Shown here piece after piece: positions 44,051 through 53,730 of a stretch of 64,000 nucleotides of DNA. Below the pieces are notes generated by a model. That model ran no database searches and had not been told where the DNA came from. It saw nothing but the letters and a program-made list of their open reading frames with translations. Position 1 is the stretch's first letter, and every line of letters starts with the position of its first letter. Both the position numbers and the translations under genes were made by a program. The DNA is taken from the NCBI GenBank assembly GCA_018857735.1, contig JABMCL010002447.1, positions 1 through 64,000 of the forward strand. Direction: 5' to 3'. This stretch comes from Alviniconcha marisindica (Eukaryota; Mollusca; Gastropoda; Provannidae).

Positions 44051-44854
44051 GTGATGGGTGTTTGTTAAGGCTCAGTCAACCACGAAGGCCTATAACGGCG
44101 AAATTCAGAACAAGGTATCAACAATTGCTTTAACAACAACAACGGCAAAGAAACAATAAATAATAAATGAAACATACAGATAAAACACAAAAATCACAAC
44201 ATTAATTGATAATGTAAACGTATCTTACAGAGATATCTCTGCACAACATCCTCGTCAAATTTGCGTAAGTGCTTTCCTTCCATATGAATCAAACCTGAAC
44301 AATACAAATATACAGTAAAGTACTTTTCGCGAAACCTGAACAATACAGTAGCAACGAAACCTGAACAATACTTATAGTAAAGGATTTTCTCTAATACCAG
44401 TTCCAATGTGCTGTGAATAAAGTAAATCGTTGCATGGGCTACAAAAGTGTGAATATCTCCCTTCGCTAAGAAAGAGTAAGCTATGCATGAGTGACCAACC
44501 AACATGTAATAATAATAATAATAAAGACAATTTTTAGACCACCCATCTACTGTACAAGATGGGAGCAAGAGGCGCTTTACAGTAATATTAAACTGCTGTC
44601 GGCTGTGGTACAGAGCTCAGGAGCTGTGTGAAAGTCGAGGTGGCCGTCCTAGGCTCCCGTCCCTAATAAGCCTACTGTTTCTGTGGACGTAAAGCAACAC
44701 TCAACTAACGGCTGTGGGTAGCTGCAGGAGCTGGCCTTCCTGTTTAGTCATGTTGATCCAACTCCCAGAGCTGCACTTCTACACGACAGTGTCCATGTAG
44801 CTGTTGTTCGACACACACTGACACACATTCCACCACATACACAATGACGCTTCA

Positions 44855-44931
<77 letters not shown>

Positions 44932-45153
44932 AACAAACAAACTGACACAGATCCCCCCACAACTTGCTGCATTTACTGCGCATAAAGCGAATTGAGGTAC
45001 TACGGAAGTGCGGTAGTGCAGATCACTTCCAGTTCTGTTGAGAATGAGGTATGAAAATGTCATCCAGCAATATTGCTGTACGGCTGTGTCTAAATCATTC
45101 AAGTGGAGGTTATAGGGTGTCAAATCAAAAGCTCTTTGTTGTGACGCCCAAAG

Positions 45154-45190
<37 letters not shown>

Positions 45191-45540
45191 GGGGCAGGGG
45201 GCGAGTATTACTAGAACGGAAGGTTTTAACAGCTTTTGCTGAGCCAAAAAGTAACAGTAGTGAGAGGGAAAGTACAGGACAAATATCTTGCACATTGCTC
45301 AATCTGGGAAACAACATTCTTCTATCATCAGCTTCAATCAATTTCGTCGGAAGTACTTGTATAAACAACAATACCGTGATGTTGAAAGGTCTTTCCTATT
45401 AAGAACGTCTTGTTCAGCAGCCCCAATAAGCAGCTGAGTGATAACATGAAGGACGCAATACTTGGAAAGCTATCTTTCTCTAAAATAGGTTTCAGTGTCG
45501 CTGATAATTCCAGTGTATTTGATCATCCGCACCAGTGACG
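44051..45540. other. no gene; SINE fragment, (CA)n and (GT)n
   Basis: SINE 3' fragment at about 44617-44702 (GAGCTGTGTGAAAGTCGAGG ... TGTGGACGTAAAG). (TAA)n near 44508-44525 is followed by a LINE-tail-like GCGCTTTACAGTAA. (CA)n runs over 44860-44931 and (GT)n over 45157-45188. The 124-codon minus frame at 44194-44568 has no recognisable domain. Confidence 0.55.
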
Positions 45541-45544
45541 TGTA

Positions 45545-45882
45545 AAGACGGCTGTTAGTGCAGGTTATCATGAGTTGTCAGTACAGGCTATCATTATTTG
45601 TGCGAAGATGACTGTCAGTTCAGACATTCATTACTAGTGTGAACGGACAACTGTCAGTACAGTTATTCATTACTAGTGTGAAGACAACTGTCAGTACATG
45701 TTATCATTACCAGTGTGAAGACAACTGTCAGTACAGTTATTCATTATTACTAGTGTGAAGACAACTGTCAGTACAGTTATTCATTATTACTATTGTGAAT
45801 ACACCTGTCAGTACAGTTATTCATTATTACTAGTGTGAAGACAACTGTTAGTACAGTTATTCATTACTAGTGTGAAGACAAC
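45545..45882. repeat. ~37-bp minisatellite (ACTGTCAGTACAGTTATTCA)
   Basis: About nine units of TAGTGTGAAGACAACTGTCA plus GTACAGTTATTCATTAC. The same unit reappears at 46240-46360 after the next array. Confidence 0.9.
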
Positions 45883-45916
45883 GGCGTCCTCCATGCCTTC
45901 CAGTACAGACAACCCT
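45883..45916 (+). other. 34-bp duplicate of a WIP-gene exon segment
   Basis: Identical to 46763-46796 inside the WIP exon (GCGTCCTCCATGCCTTCCAG core), 880 bp upstream of the original. Here it is not flanked by splice sites and is joined directly to a 25-bp minisatellite that in the other copy lies in the downstream intron. Confidence 0.9.
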
Positions 45917-46245
45917 GCTGTATGTGTAGCTGTCCATCTAGCTCTATGTGTAGATGGATATCTAGCTCTATGTGTAGCTGTCCATCTAGCTCTACGTGTA
46001 GCCGTCCATCTAGCTCTATGTGTAGTTGTCCATCTAGCTCTATGTGTAGTTGTCCATCGAGCTCTATGTGTAGATGGATATCTATTCTACGTTTAGCTGT
46101 CCATCTAGCTCTCCGTGTAGCTGTCTTTCTAGCGCTCCGTGTAGTTGTCTATCTAGATCACCGTGTAGTTGTCTATCTAGCTCTCCGTGTAGTTGTTTAT
46201 CTAGCTCTGTGTGTAGATGTCTATCTAGCTCTACCTGTACAGTTA
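45917..46245. repeat. ~24-bp minisatellite (TCTAGCTCTATGTGTAGCTG), copy 1
   Basis: Unit order and variants (for example CTCCGTGTAGTTGTTTATCT and ATGGATATCTAGCTC) match 47607-48012 closely, so both derive from one duplicated block. Confidence 0.92.
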
Positions 46246-46650
46246 TTCATTATTACTTGTGTGAAGATGACTGTCAGTACATGTTATCATTACTTGTGTA
46301 AGACGACTGTCAGTACATGTTATCATTACTTGTGTAAGACGACTGTCAGTACAGGTCATCATTATTTGAGGGTGTTTGTTTTTTTGTTTGTTTTTTTAAA
46401 TTCACGTGTGTAAAGCTAGTCACATACTGAAGACAACTCAGTCTTTAGCTGTCTGCAGTTGTTGCGTAAAATAAAGGCTAAGAAAGTTGGTGTTTCAAGC
46501 GACACTCAAGTCAGACCAACAAGCCCTAATACAAGGGGAGAAAGGCTGCAAGGGGCTGAATGTGAGGGTCAGCGTGACATGCATCACTTTGTCCATAGAC
46601 TGCGCATCACGCCTTGCCTACTTTCACTGTACCACTCACTCACATTGCAG
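46246..46650. other. upstream intron of the WIP-like gene, no other feature
   Basis: Remaining GTCAGTACA-type units to about 46360, a T-rich tract, then unique sequence ending in a pyrimidine-rich acceptor region (CACTCACTCACATTGCAG). Confidence 0.6.
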
Positions 46651-46848
46651 TTGAGGAGGAGGTGAGGGAGACAAAGATGAGCGTGACTCACGCTGGCAAT
46701 CCACCACCGCTGCCTCCCCGCAGTGGCGATCTGCCGCCGCTTTCTCTCAACCGCAAAGTGTCGGCGTCCTCCATGCCTTCCAGTACAGACAACCCTCCAA
46801 CACCGCCGCATCGTAACACCTCGCTGCCCAAAGTAGACCACACCTTAG
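46651..46848 (+). CDS. WIPF: WIP family (WIPF/verprolin) gene, proline-rich exon
   Basis: A 198-nt exon between acceptor TTGCAG (46645-46650) and donor TTAG|GTGAGT (46849). In frame it encodes EEEVRETKMSVTHAGN, then PPPLPPRSGDLPP, KVSASSMPSSTDNPPTPP and HRNTSLPKVDHTL. The PPLPPR and PPTPPH runs are SH3/profilin-type ligands usual in WIP proteins. It ends with one base of a codon, and joining to 48718 gives GAG (Glu) and the WASP-binding motif, which confirms the phase. WIP proteins bind actin through N-terminal WH2 domains and hold WASP/N-WASP in complex; those N-terminal exons are not recognised in this window. Its last 50 bp and the donor form the first unit of a 51-bp tandem array. Confidence 0.85.
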
Positions 46849-47300
46849 GTGAGTACCTGTATCGTAACATCTTGCTGCGCGAAATAGACCACGCCTTGGG
46901 TGAGTATCCACATCGTAACACCTAGCTGCCAGAAATAGACCACACCTTGGGTGAGTACCCGCATCGTAACACTCCGCTGCCCGAAGTAGATCACACATTG
47001 GGTGAGTACCCGCATCGTAACACCTCGCTGCCTGAAGTAGACTACACCTTGGGTGAGCACCCGCATCGTAACATCTCGCTGCTTGAAGTAGACCACACAT
47101 TGGGTGAGTACCCGCATCGTAACATCTCGCTGCCTGAAATAGACCACACATTGGGTGAGTACCCGCATCGTAACATCTCGCTGCCTGAAGTAGACCACAC
47201 ATTGGGCGAGTACCCGCATGTCGTAACATCTCGCTGCCCGAAGTAGACCACACACTGGGTGAGTACCCGCATCGTAGCATGAAGTAGACCACACCTGTGT
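46799..47300 (+). repeat. 51-bp minisatellite built from exon end plus 5' splice site
   Basis: GTGAG-type donors recur at 46849, 46900, 46951, 47002, 47053, 47104 and 47155, exactly 51 bp apart. A GC version (GGGCGAG) is at 47206, a further GT at 47259 (2-bp insertion) and a decayed one near 47310. Each unit reads GEYPHRNTSLPEVDHTL in the exon's frame. The second unit is open; the third has an in-frame TAG at 46923-46925. Units have GG before GT where the exon has AG. Confidence 0.95.
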
Positions 47301-47374
47301 TGAGTACCCGCACTGTCAAGGAGGCTCAAGGCCGTCAGAAGGAGCTGAAACTGTATGTGTGGTACCCACACATA

Positions 47375-47560
47375 CCAAAGGAAGCTGGGAGGTACCTGTA
47401 CATGTCAAAGGAAGCTGGGGGGTACCTGTACATGTCAAAGGAAGCTGGGGGGTACCTGTACATGTCCAAGAAAGCTGGGGGGCGGGGGGTACCGGTACAT
47501 GTCCAAGGAAGCTGGCGGGATGGGGGGGGGGGGGGGGTACCTGTACATGTCAAAGGGGCT
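47375..47560. repeat. 30-bp minisatellite (TACCTGTACATGTCAAAGGA)
   Basis: Five to six units with variable G-runs, in the intron of the WIP-like gene. The plus-strand ORFs (GTCTCQRKLG) are translations. Confidence 0.9.
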
Positions 47561-47606
47561 GGAAGGTGTCCGTGTGGAACCCAGACATGTCAGTGGGGGC
47601 TGAAGA

Positions 47607-48012
47607 CTGTCCGTCTAGCTCTACGTGTAGCTATCCATCTAGCTCTATGTGTAGCTGTTCATCTAGCTCTATGTGTAGATGGATATCTAGCTCTATGTGT
47701 AGCTGTCCATCTAGCTCTATGTGTAGATGGATATCTAGCTCTATGTGTAGCTGTCCAACTAGCTCTACGTGTAGACGTCCATCTAGCTCTATGTGTAGTT
47801 GTCCATCGAGCTCTATGTGTAGATGGATATCTAGCTCTGTGAGTAGATGTCTATCTATTCTACGTTTAGCTGTCCATCTAGCTCTCCGTGTAGCTGTCTT
47901 TCTAGCGTTCCGTGTAGTTGTCTATCTAGATCACCGTGTAGTTGTCTATCTAGCTCTCCGTGTAGTTGTTTATCTAGCTCTGTGTGTAGATGTCTATCTA
48001 GCTCTATGTGTA
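47607..48012. repeat. ~24-bp minisatellite (TCTAGCTCTATGTGTAGCTG), copy 2
   Basis: Partner of 45917-46245, in the intron between the two WIP-like exons. Confidence 0.92.
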
Positions 48013-48352
48013 GTCAAATCAAGTAAAGTCAAGTTCTTCTTTATTCCATTTAAAGGAAAACGTGGGTGCCACACATGAATAACAAAGAAAGAAACAAACA
48101 AAATCTACATGTATAAACGATACACAGTTTAAGAGTGCAGTAGCGTACAGGCACGGTTATTATTGAAATAGAGTATATATTACTTATGGAAATGCAAACA
48201 GTGTCATACACATATGATTGATATATAACACAGTAACAGGCACAAGTACATTTATCACTATTTTCATCGTATCCCTTTACACCCACACCCACATTCATAC
48301 ACCCTCCCCCCACTCCCCACCCCACTAACGCATCCACACAGCCCTCCGCTCC

Positions 48353-48416
<64 letters not shown>

Positions 48417-48717
48417 ACATACATATATGCTTTTCTTCGTTTTTGTTTTTTGTTGTGTCGTTGTTTTCTTGTCCAACAACTCAAGAAAACAACTCAACTA
48501 AAAAAAGAAGGGTTCTTTCCTTTCTCATCTCATTTTTCATCGTTTTTAACCGTTAACATGTTTAAGTGTCGTTTTGTAGCTTCACGAAGGGAATTACCCC
48601 GAAAATTTGCAAATTGTGTCTGTCATAATAAATAAGCGTTCTTTTGAATCTTTTATGTGTTTGGATCTTGTTTTAGAACACTAGCAGTCATTCTTGTTTC
48701 AGACTTCTTTTTTTCAG
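48013..48717. other. rest of intron: retroelement-tail-like sequence, (CA)n
   Basis: CAAGTTCTTCTTTATTCC and the following AT-rich sequence look like a reversed LINE/SINE tail. (CA)n lies at 48355-48414. The intron ends in a long pyrimidine tract TTCTTTTTTTCAG. Confidence 0.6.
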
Positions 48718-48828
48718 AGTTTGAGTCGAGGTTTCGGTTCCATCCGTTGTCCTCCCTGCCGCCGCCAGAGCCGGTGTCAGACAGCCGGAAGACGTACCCC
48801 AGCCAGATGCAGAAGACGGTCAGACGAC
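48718..48828 (+). CDS. WIPF: WIP family gene, WASP-binding exon
   Basis: The 111-nt exon between TTTCAG (48712-48717) and CGAC|GTACGT (48829) encodes, with the preceding G, EFESRFRFHPLSSLPPPEP followed by DSRKTYPSQMQKTVRR. The block E-S-R-F-x-F-H-P...L-P-P-P-E-P, then K-T/S-Y-P-S, is the C-terminal WASP/N-WASP EVH1-binding peptide of WIP, WIRE and CR16, in the right order and spacing. This is the firmest identification of the gene. Exon phases (1 in, 1 out) match both neighbours. The vertebrate paralogue cannot be chosen; invertebrates normally have one gene. Confidence 0.92.
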
Positions 48829-49810
48829 GTACGTACCACTACCGGTGTCGCTTTGTGAGGTGGCATTACCTCATCATCTTCTGCTGTACTCCCGTCCTCA
48901 TTCTTCATTTTGTCACCTTCCTTGCTCCTCTTCTCCCACATGTTTAGGTGCGAGTACACGTACCTGTAGGCGCGAAAGGCAGAAAAGAATTATCTCGGAT
49001 AACGATGTAACATCAGGGTAGATGAACTCGGAGAAGCCAATCGCGTTTTTACGATTGTTACTTGGATTTGTAGAGGTCCAGGACGCTAGCAGTCTTTCAG
49101 TTCTTTCAGTTACCTCTGTCCCCGGTCAGCCTACACACTGACCTCTATTCCCGGTCAGCCTACACACTGACCTATATCCCCGGTCAGCCTACACACTGAC
49201 CTCTATCCCCGGTCAGCCGACACACTGACCTCTATCCGCGGTCAGCCGACACACTGACCCCTGTGCCCCGTCAGCCTACATAGTGACTTCTGTGCCCGGT
49301 CAGCCTACACAGTGACCTCTGTCCCCTGTCAGCCTATACTGTGACCTGTTCTGTCCCCGGTCAGCCTACTCAGTGATCTCTGCCCCAGGTCAGCCTACAC
49401 AATAACCTCTATCTCCGGTTCAGCCTACACAGTGACCTCTGTCCCCGGTTCAGCCTACACAGTGGCCTCTGTCCCAAGTCAGCCTACACAGTGACCTCTG
49501 TCCCCTGTCAGCCTATACTGTGACCTGTTCTGTCCCAGGTCAGCCTACACAGTGACCTCTTTCTAGGTCAGCCTAGTGACCAGGCCTCCGTCTAGGTCAG
49601 CCTACACAATGACCTCTGTCCGCGGTCAGCCTACACAATGACCTCTGTCCTGATCAACCTATTAAATGACCTCGGTCCGGATCAGCCTACACAGTGACCT
49701 CTGTTCCGGGGGGAAAATGTGCTGTACAGATGTTGGCTTTGCGTTGTCTTGCTTTTGCCTTTTGTCATTTCCAGTCGCAATAGCCTGCATGCAGCCCTGT
49801 GTTGTTTCAG
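48829..49810 (+). other. last intron of the WIP-like gene
   Basis: GT at 48829 and AG at 49809-49810 (TGTTGTTTCAG). It is mostly occupied by a 28-bp minisatellite. Confidence 0.8.
49085..49705. repeat. ~28-bp minisatellite (GGTCAGCCTACACAGTGACC)
   Basis: About 21 units of GGTCAGCCTACACAGTGACC plus TCTGTCCCC, ending about 100 bp before the terminal exon. Confidence 0.92.
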
Positions 49811-49872
49811 CCACCAGCCGGGACTCTCTGCCCTCCCCTCCGTCACAGCCGCCACCCCCGCCCCCGCGATAG
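49811..49872 (+). CDS. WIPF: WIP family gene, terminal coding exon
   Basis: After acceptor TTTCAG (49805-49810), CC completes a Pro codon with the previous C. Then TSRDSLPSPPSQPPPPPPR and TAG (49870-49872) follow. WIP proteins characteristically end a few residues after the WASP-binding motif with a short proline-rich tail finishing in Arg, as here. The joined C-terminus from the Glu of the previous exon is about 57 residues, the usual length. The 3' UTR would contain a 38-bp minisatellite. Confidence 0.85.
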
Positions 49873-50014
49873 GGATCCAACCCCAGGTCCTGAGCCTCCT
49901 CGCTGCTGCAACCTGCCGTTGGTGTGCACGACGCGTCCTCCTCACCACTGCCATCCACACAGTTGCCTGCAGCTCACCTGTGTCTGCTGGCGGAGCTCTC
50001 TACCTGCACACGTC

Positions 50015-50468
50015 ACGCCGGTCGGTGGTGGGGGCCACAGGACTGCAGCATCACGCCAGTCAGTGGTGGGGGCTACAGGACTACAGCATCACACCGAACA
50101 GTGGTGGGGGCTACAGGACTACAGCATCACACCGGATAGTGGTGGAGGCTACAGGACTACAGCATCACACCGGACAGTGGTGGGGGCTACAGGACTACAG
50201 CATCACACTGGACAGTGGTGGGGACTACAGGACTACAGCGTCACGCCGGACAGTGGTGGGGGCTACAGGACTACAGCATCACGCCGGTCAGTGGTGGGGG
50301 CTACAGGACTACAGCATCACACCGGACAATGGTGGGGGCTACAGGACTACAGCATCACACCGGACAGTGGTGGGGGCTACAGGACTACAGCATCACACCG
50401 GATAGTGGTGGGGGCTACAGGACTACAGCGTCACGCCGGTCAGTGGTGGGGGCCACAGGACTACAGCT
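50015..50468. repeat. 38-bp minisatellite in the 3' UTR region
   Basis: Twelve units of GGACTACAGCATCACACCGG plus ACAGTGGTGGGGGCTACA. Because 38 is not a multiple of three, all three plus frames stay open (GGGYRTTASHRTVVGATGLQ-type), producing 228- and 230-codon ORFs that are not genes. Confidence 0.93.
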
Positions 50469-50759
50469 GCATCGCGCGACTCAGTACCTAGACCAGCTCG
50501 GTCAGGCGGTGTCATACACCTCAGCTTCATACACAGGCAAACAGGGTGGGAGGGGGAGGGGGGGGGGCGGGTCATCAAAAGATGAAATGACAATATTCAA
50601 GAATTATGACAAAACTGTTGGCTAGGATTCAACAGGAGCAAATTGCAAATTCACCCGGGCAACCTCAGCAGATTCTTTCGTTCTTGATTCGTCTAATATC
50701 ACCTTGCTTATACGTTAGTCATTTGTGAACTGACTACAAAGAGCGCCATTGCATATCTT

Positions 50760-50965
50760 CCGCTGGTGTGGGTGGCAATATGTAGGCTACAAGCGGTCAT
50801 TCGTTAGTGGGTGGCAATGTGTAGGCTACAAGGACAGACGGAAAGCGGTCATTCATTAGTGGGTGGCAATGTGCAGGCTACAAGAACAGACGGAAAGCGG
50901 TCATTCATTATTGGGTGGCAATGTGTAGGCTACAAGGACAGACGGAATGCGGTCACTCATTAGTG
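50760..50965. repeat. ~55-bp minisatellite (GTGGGTGGCAATGTGTAGGC)
   Basis: Four units with TACAAGGACAGACGGAAAGC and GGTCATTCATTA. Probably within the WIP-like 3' UTR. Confidence 0.88.
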
Positions 50966-51226
50966 GTGTGTGTGTGTTGTTTTTTGCTTTGTTTTGTTTG
51001 TTGTATTTGTTCCTGTTGGTTGGTTGGTATTTAAAACAAATAGCGGATCATTTATTATTGTAGGACGCTTATTCAAATAACAGGCATTCGTCCATCAGTA
51101 CAATGCCTACATTCATTCACTCTCACTCACTCATGCTCCTTTACATGCCTACTTTTTATGTCTCTCATAACAAATTCATTTCGGCAAACGTACTTCAATC
51201 ACATGTTCCCCAACATACATCCATTC

Positions 51227-51384
51227 AATAAACTATTCTCTCAGTGCTGTAAACGTACGAGTGCGTGCATGTGTGTCAGTGTGCGGGGAAGGGGGTGGGG
51301 GTAAGTGTGTGTGTGCATATGTGCCTGGTGCGCGCGCGTGTGTGTGTTTTCCATTCATTGTTACAGTTACTGTTTTAAATAAAG
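51227..51384 (+). terminator. candidate poly(A) signals for the WIP-like gene
   Basis: AATAAA at 51227-51232 and 51379-51384, 1.35 and 1.5 kb after the stop codon. On the opposite strand AATAAA at 51542-51537 lies about 195 nt past the REC114-like stop. If these are used, the two convergent transcripts end about 150 nt apart. Confidence 0.35.
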
Positions 51385-51735
51385 GTGTTGTTTTTTAAAT
51401 GTGAATCTACTACTAAATGCATTCCTAGCATTTGTTTCCGACTTAAAGCTGCTGTTCATACGTTATAGGCAAGCAAATCGGCGACTCCGTGTTTTAAAAC
51501 AAATATACTAACACACATCTTGACTTGATCTGTGATTTTATTTCTATAATTCTCCCAACCACCACAACCTCTCTCTCTCTCTCCCCCCTCTCTCTCTCTC
51601 TCTCTCTCACGCAACCGAAAAAACAAACAAACGAAAGAAAGCCAGACTGACAACTTCAGCAACGTAGTACTTTCAATTCTGTGTAAGAATTTGATTGTCA
51701 TCACACTGATGGAGTTTCCGAAAGGAAAGAAGTTG

Positions 51736-51945
51736 TTATGAGTGTTCCTGGCATTCTGTGATGATTGTCTGCAGTTGTTTCTCCACCTGGTTCACAAAGG
51801 CAGGGAAGGTAGGGTCTGTCAGAAACAGGCGCAGGTGCTGGATGATGACGTCATCAGGTAATGACGTCACCCTGGTACCGTCATAGGGTGTCGGCCTCGT
51901 CCTGTGCGCCGCGGGCAGCCGGTTCCCACTTCCGCCCAGAAAAAC
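51736..51945 (-). CDS. REC114: REC114-like meiotic protein, terminal exon
   Basis: In phase 0 after the proposed acceptor (GAACAG|GTT at 51945) the exon encodes VFLGGSGNRLPAAHRTRP, then TRVTSLPDDVIIQHLRLF and LTDPTFPAFVNQVEKQL, ending TECQEHS and TAA. The helix with D-P-x-F-P-A-F-V-x-x-V-E-K-x-L is the conserved C-terminal motif of REC114, which binds MEI4 in the complex that activates SPO11 double-strand break formation. The reading frame is open further upstream (to 51960), so the exact acceptor is uncertain; its pyrimidine tract is weak. An AATAAA lies downstream. Confidence 0.7.
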   Translation of the reverse strand, partial: VFLGGSGNRLPAAHRTRPTPYDGTRVTSLPDDVIIQHLRLFLTDPTFPAFVNQVEKQLQTIITECQEHS

Positions 51946-52007
51946 CTGTTCGGTCGACATAACTTCCGTACATCTTTCTGCACATATTAACTATCACCGC
52001 CGTCCTG

Positions 52008-52055
<48 letters not shown>

Positions 52056-52122
52056 GCCACACCACCACCCTCCCCGAACACCGACACACACACACACACT
52101 CCCTGGCTGCGTGAGGTCTGAC

Positions 52123-52209
52123 CTGTGCCATGGTGCCCAGGGCGATTTCCCCCACCAGGGAAGCAGAAGCACTGGTACTGCCTGTTGCACAGTCCTCCTT
52201 CTCTCGGCT
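52123..52209 (-). CDS. REC114: REC114-like gene, internal exon
   Basis: The proposed 29-codon exon SREKEDCATGSTSASASLVG followed by EIALGTMAQ ends at donor CAG|GTCAGA (52123/52122). Phase is 0 at both ends and joins in frame to the terminal exon. The acceptor (TGGCAG|AGC) is weak and the frame is open upstream (TTMRWQ), so the start is provisional. This low-complexity linker lies between the PH domain and the C-terminal helix, a poorly conserved part of REC114. The intron between this exon and the terminal one is only 177 bp and holds a (CT)n run (52011-52052). Confidence 0.5.
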
Positions 52210-52317
52210 CTGCCAGCGCATGGTCGTCACGATCAGTCAAAACAGGATGAGTATAATGAAAAGGTGATATCTATAGAGCCCATCTACCACACAGGGTGGG
52301 ACTCCAGAATGCTTTAC

Positions 52318-52362
<45 letters not shown>

Positions 52363-53112
52363 GGACGCGGGGATAGACATGGCCTACGAAAAAGACAGTT
52401 AACAAATAGAGACAGGTGAATCCTAAGGGCGGGTTTGAAAGAGGAAGAAGAATCAGAAATCAAAATGATTAATAATCAAGTGCCCAAAATGTGTGCATGA
52501 CTTTCAACTCAAAACCAGTATCCCCCAGTGTCGCGGTGAGTATCAAAGACACAAACACTGAGAATCATGCAATTAAATGATGGCTAGCGGCGGCACAGTA
52601 TCAATTAATTGATGAAGGCAAACTGACTACATAACCAGTATATTACAGTATACACTAAAATTAAAGTAACAATGAGGAATACAGATCGAGGAATACAGAT
52701 TATCAGTATTATTCTTAACTGAACAGGGAGTGTGAGATGACTGTTTAAGACTGTGACATGGGTGGTGCAAGCCGGGGCGTGTATGTGTGGGTGGGTGGGT
52801 GGGCAAGCGCGTGTCTGTATGTGAGTGAGTGTGTGTGTGTGTTTGCCGTACCCATCTATTTTCATTTTTTGCTCTAGCTTTTGTTTTGATTAACGATCTT
52901 TTCTCTGGTTTCTTGTTGTTTTTGTTTTGGAAATGCGTACGATTTTGTTATTATTTTTGTTGCTGTTTGTTTCTCAGTTTTGTTGTATGCACTTGTATTT
53001 TATGTTTACTGCCGTGTCTTACGAGATGTTCTTTCATTGATGTTCTTTCATGTTCCCCCACTGGGGTTTCTGAAATAAACTACTTGCCTTGATCTGGCTG
53101 TCCATGGCTGCT
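52210..53112. other. intron of the REC114-like gene; (CA)n at 52321-52360
   Basis: Contains a LINE-tail-like GAATGCTTTACAATAACA before the CA run and otherwise no recognised feature. Confidence 0.5.
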
Positions 53113-53572
53113 GCAAACTCCAAGCACTGGTTTACGACATCCTTCCTTTGGAGGAAGGTGCCGGAAAGCGATGCTCGGAGTGTGTGGCTGCTGCCGCTCA
53201 GTGTCTGCTCGGTCAGTGAACAGAAACAAAGACGCTGCGCATGACCTAGTTGCCCCTACTGACGGCACTGGTTGGGTACACACACAAAGACCCGGAAAGG
53301 GCTAAAAGCACATAGTTCAGGAACTGTGTGAGAGTCCAGGTGGCTGTCCGTCCTAACGAGCCTCATGGTTTCCGTGGACGTAAAGCAATATTGAACTATG
53401 CTCACGCAGCTTGTCCCTAATATGTCAACAGACATCCGAGGACATTAAGCATCATCTGAAGATGGGCAGGCAGAGTGAAAGACTGAGTCTGCGCTCAGAG
53501 CAAACTCCAAGCACTGCGGTTTACGACATCCTTCCTTCCTTGGAGGAAGGTGACAGAAAGCGATGCTCGGAC
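53113..53572 (+). repeat. 70-bp direct repeat flanking a SINE
   Basis: CAAACTCCAAGCACTG... TTTACGACATCCTTCC ... GGAAAGCGATGCTCGGA-type sequence occurs at 53113-53185 and 53504-53572. Each copy is followed within about 10-120 bp by a SINE 3' fragment, suggesting duplication of a repeat-plus-SINE block. Confidence 0.8.
53305..53460 (+). mobile_element. SINE 3' fragment
   Basis: GTTCAGGAACTGTGTGAGAG, CCTAACGAGCCTCATGG and TAATATGTCAACAGACATCC, same family as 26903-27079, with a deletion around GGCATTGGTC. Confidence 0.8.
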
Positions 53573-53579
53573 TGTGCGC

Positions 53580-53730
53580 TCTGAGCTCAGGAGCTGCGTG
53601 AAAGGCGAGGTGGCCGTCCTGGGCTTTCCGTCCTAACGAGCCTTATGGTTTCCGTTTCCGCTCACGCCGGCATTGGGCTCAGCTTGTCCCTAATATGTCA
53701 ACCGACATCCGAGGACATTAAGCAACACAA
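53580..53730 (+). mobile_element. SINE 3' fragment
   Basis: GCTCAGGAGCTGCGTGAAAG, GTCCTAACGAGCCTTATGG and TAATATGTCAACCGACATCC; lacks the GGACGTAAAG segment. Confidence 0.8.

Noticed and set aside
44194..44568. 124-codon minus ORF with aromatic-rich sequence
   Set aside because: AT-rich with partial internal repeats (AACCTGAACAATAC); no family signature.
49719..50625. ORFs of 228-230 codons with GATGLQHH-type repeats
   Set aside because: All three frames stay open through a 38-bp unit, so they do not mark coding sequence; only the short WIP terminal exon inside is supported.
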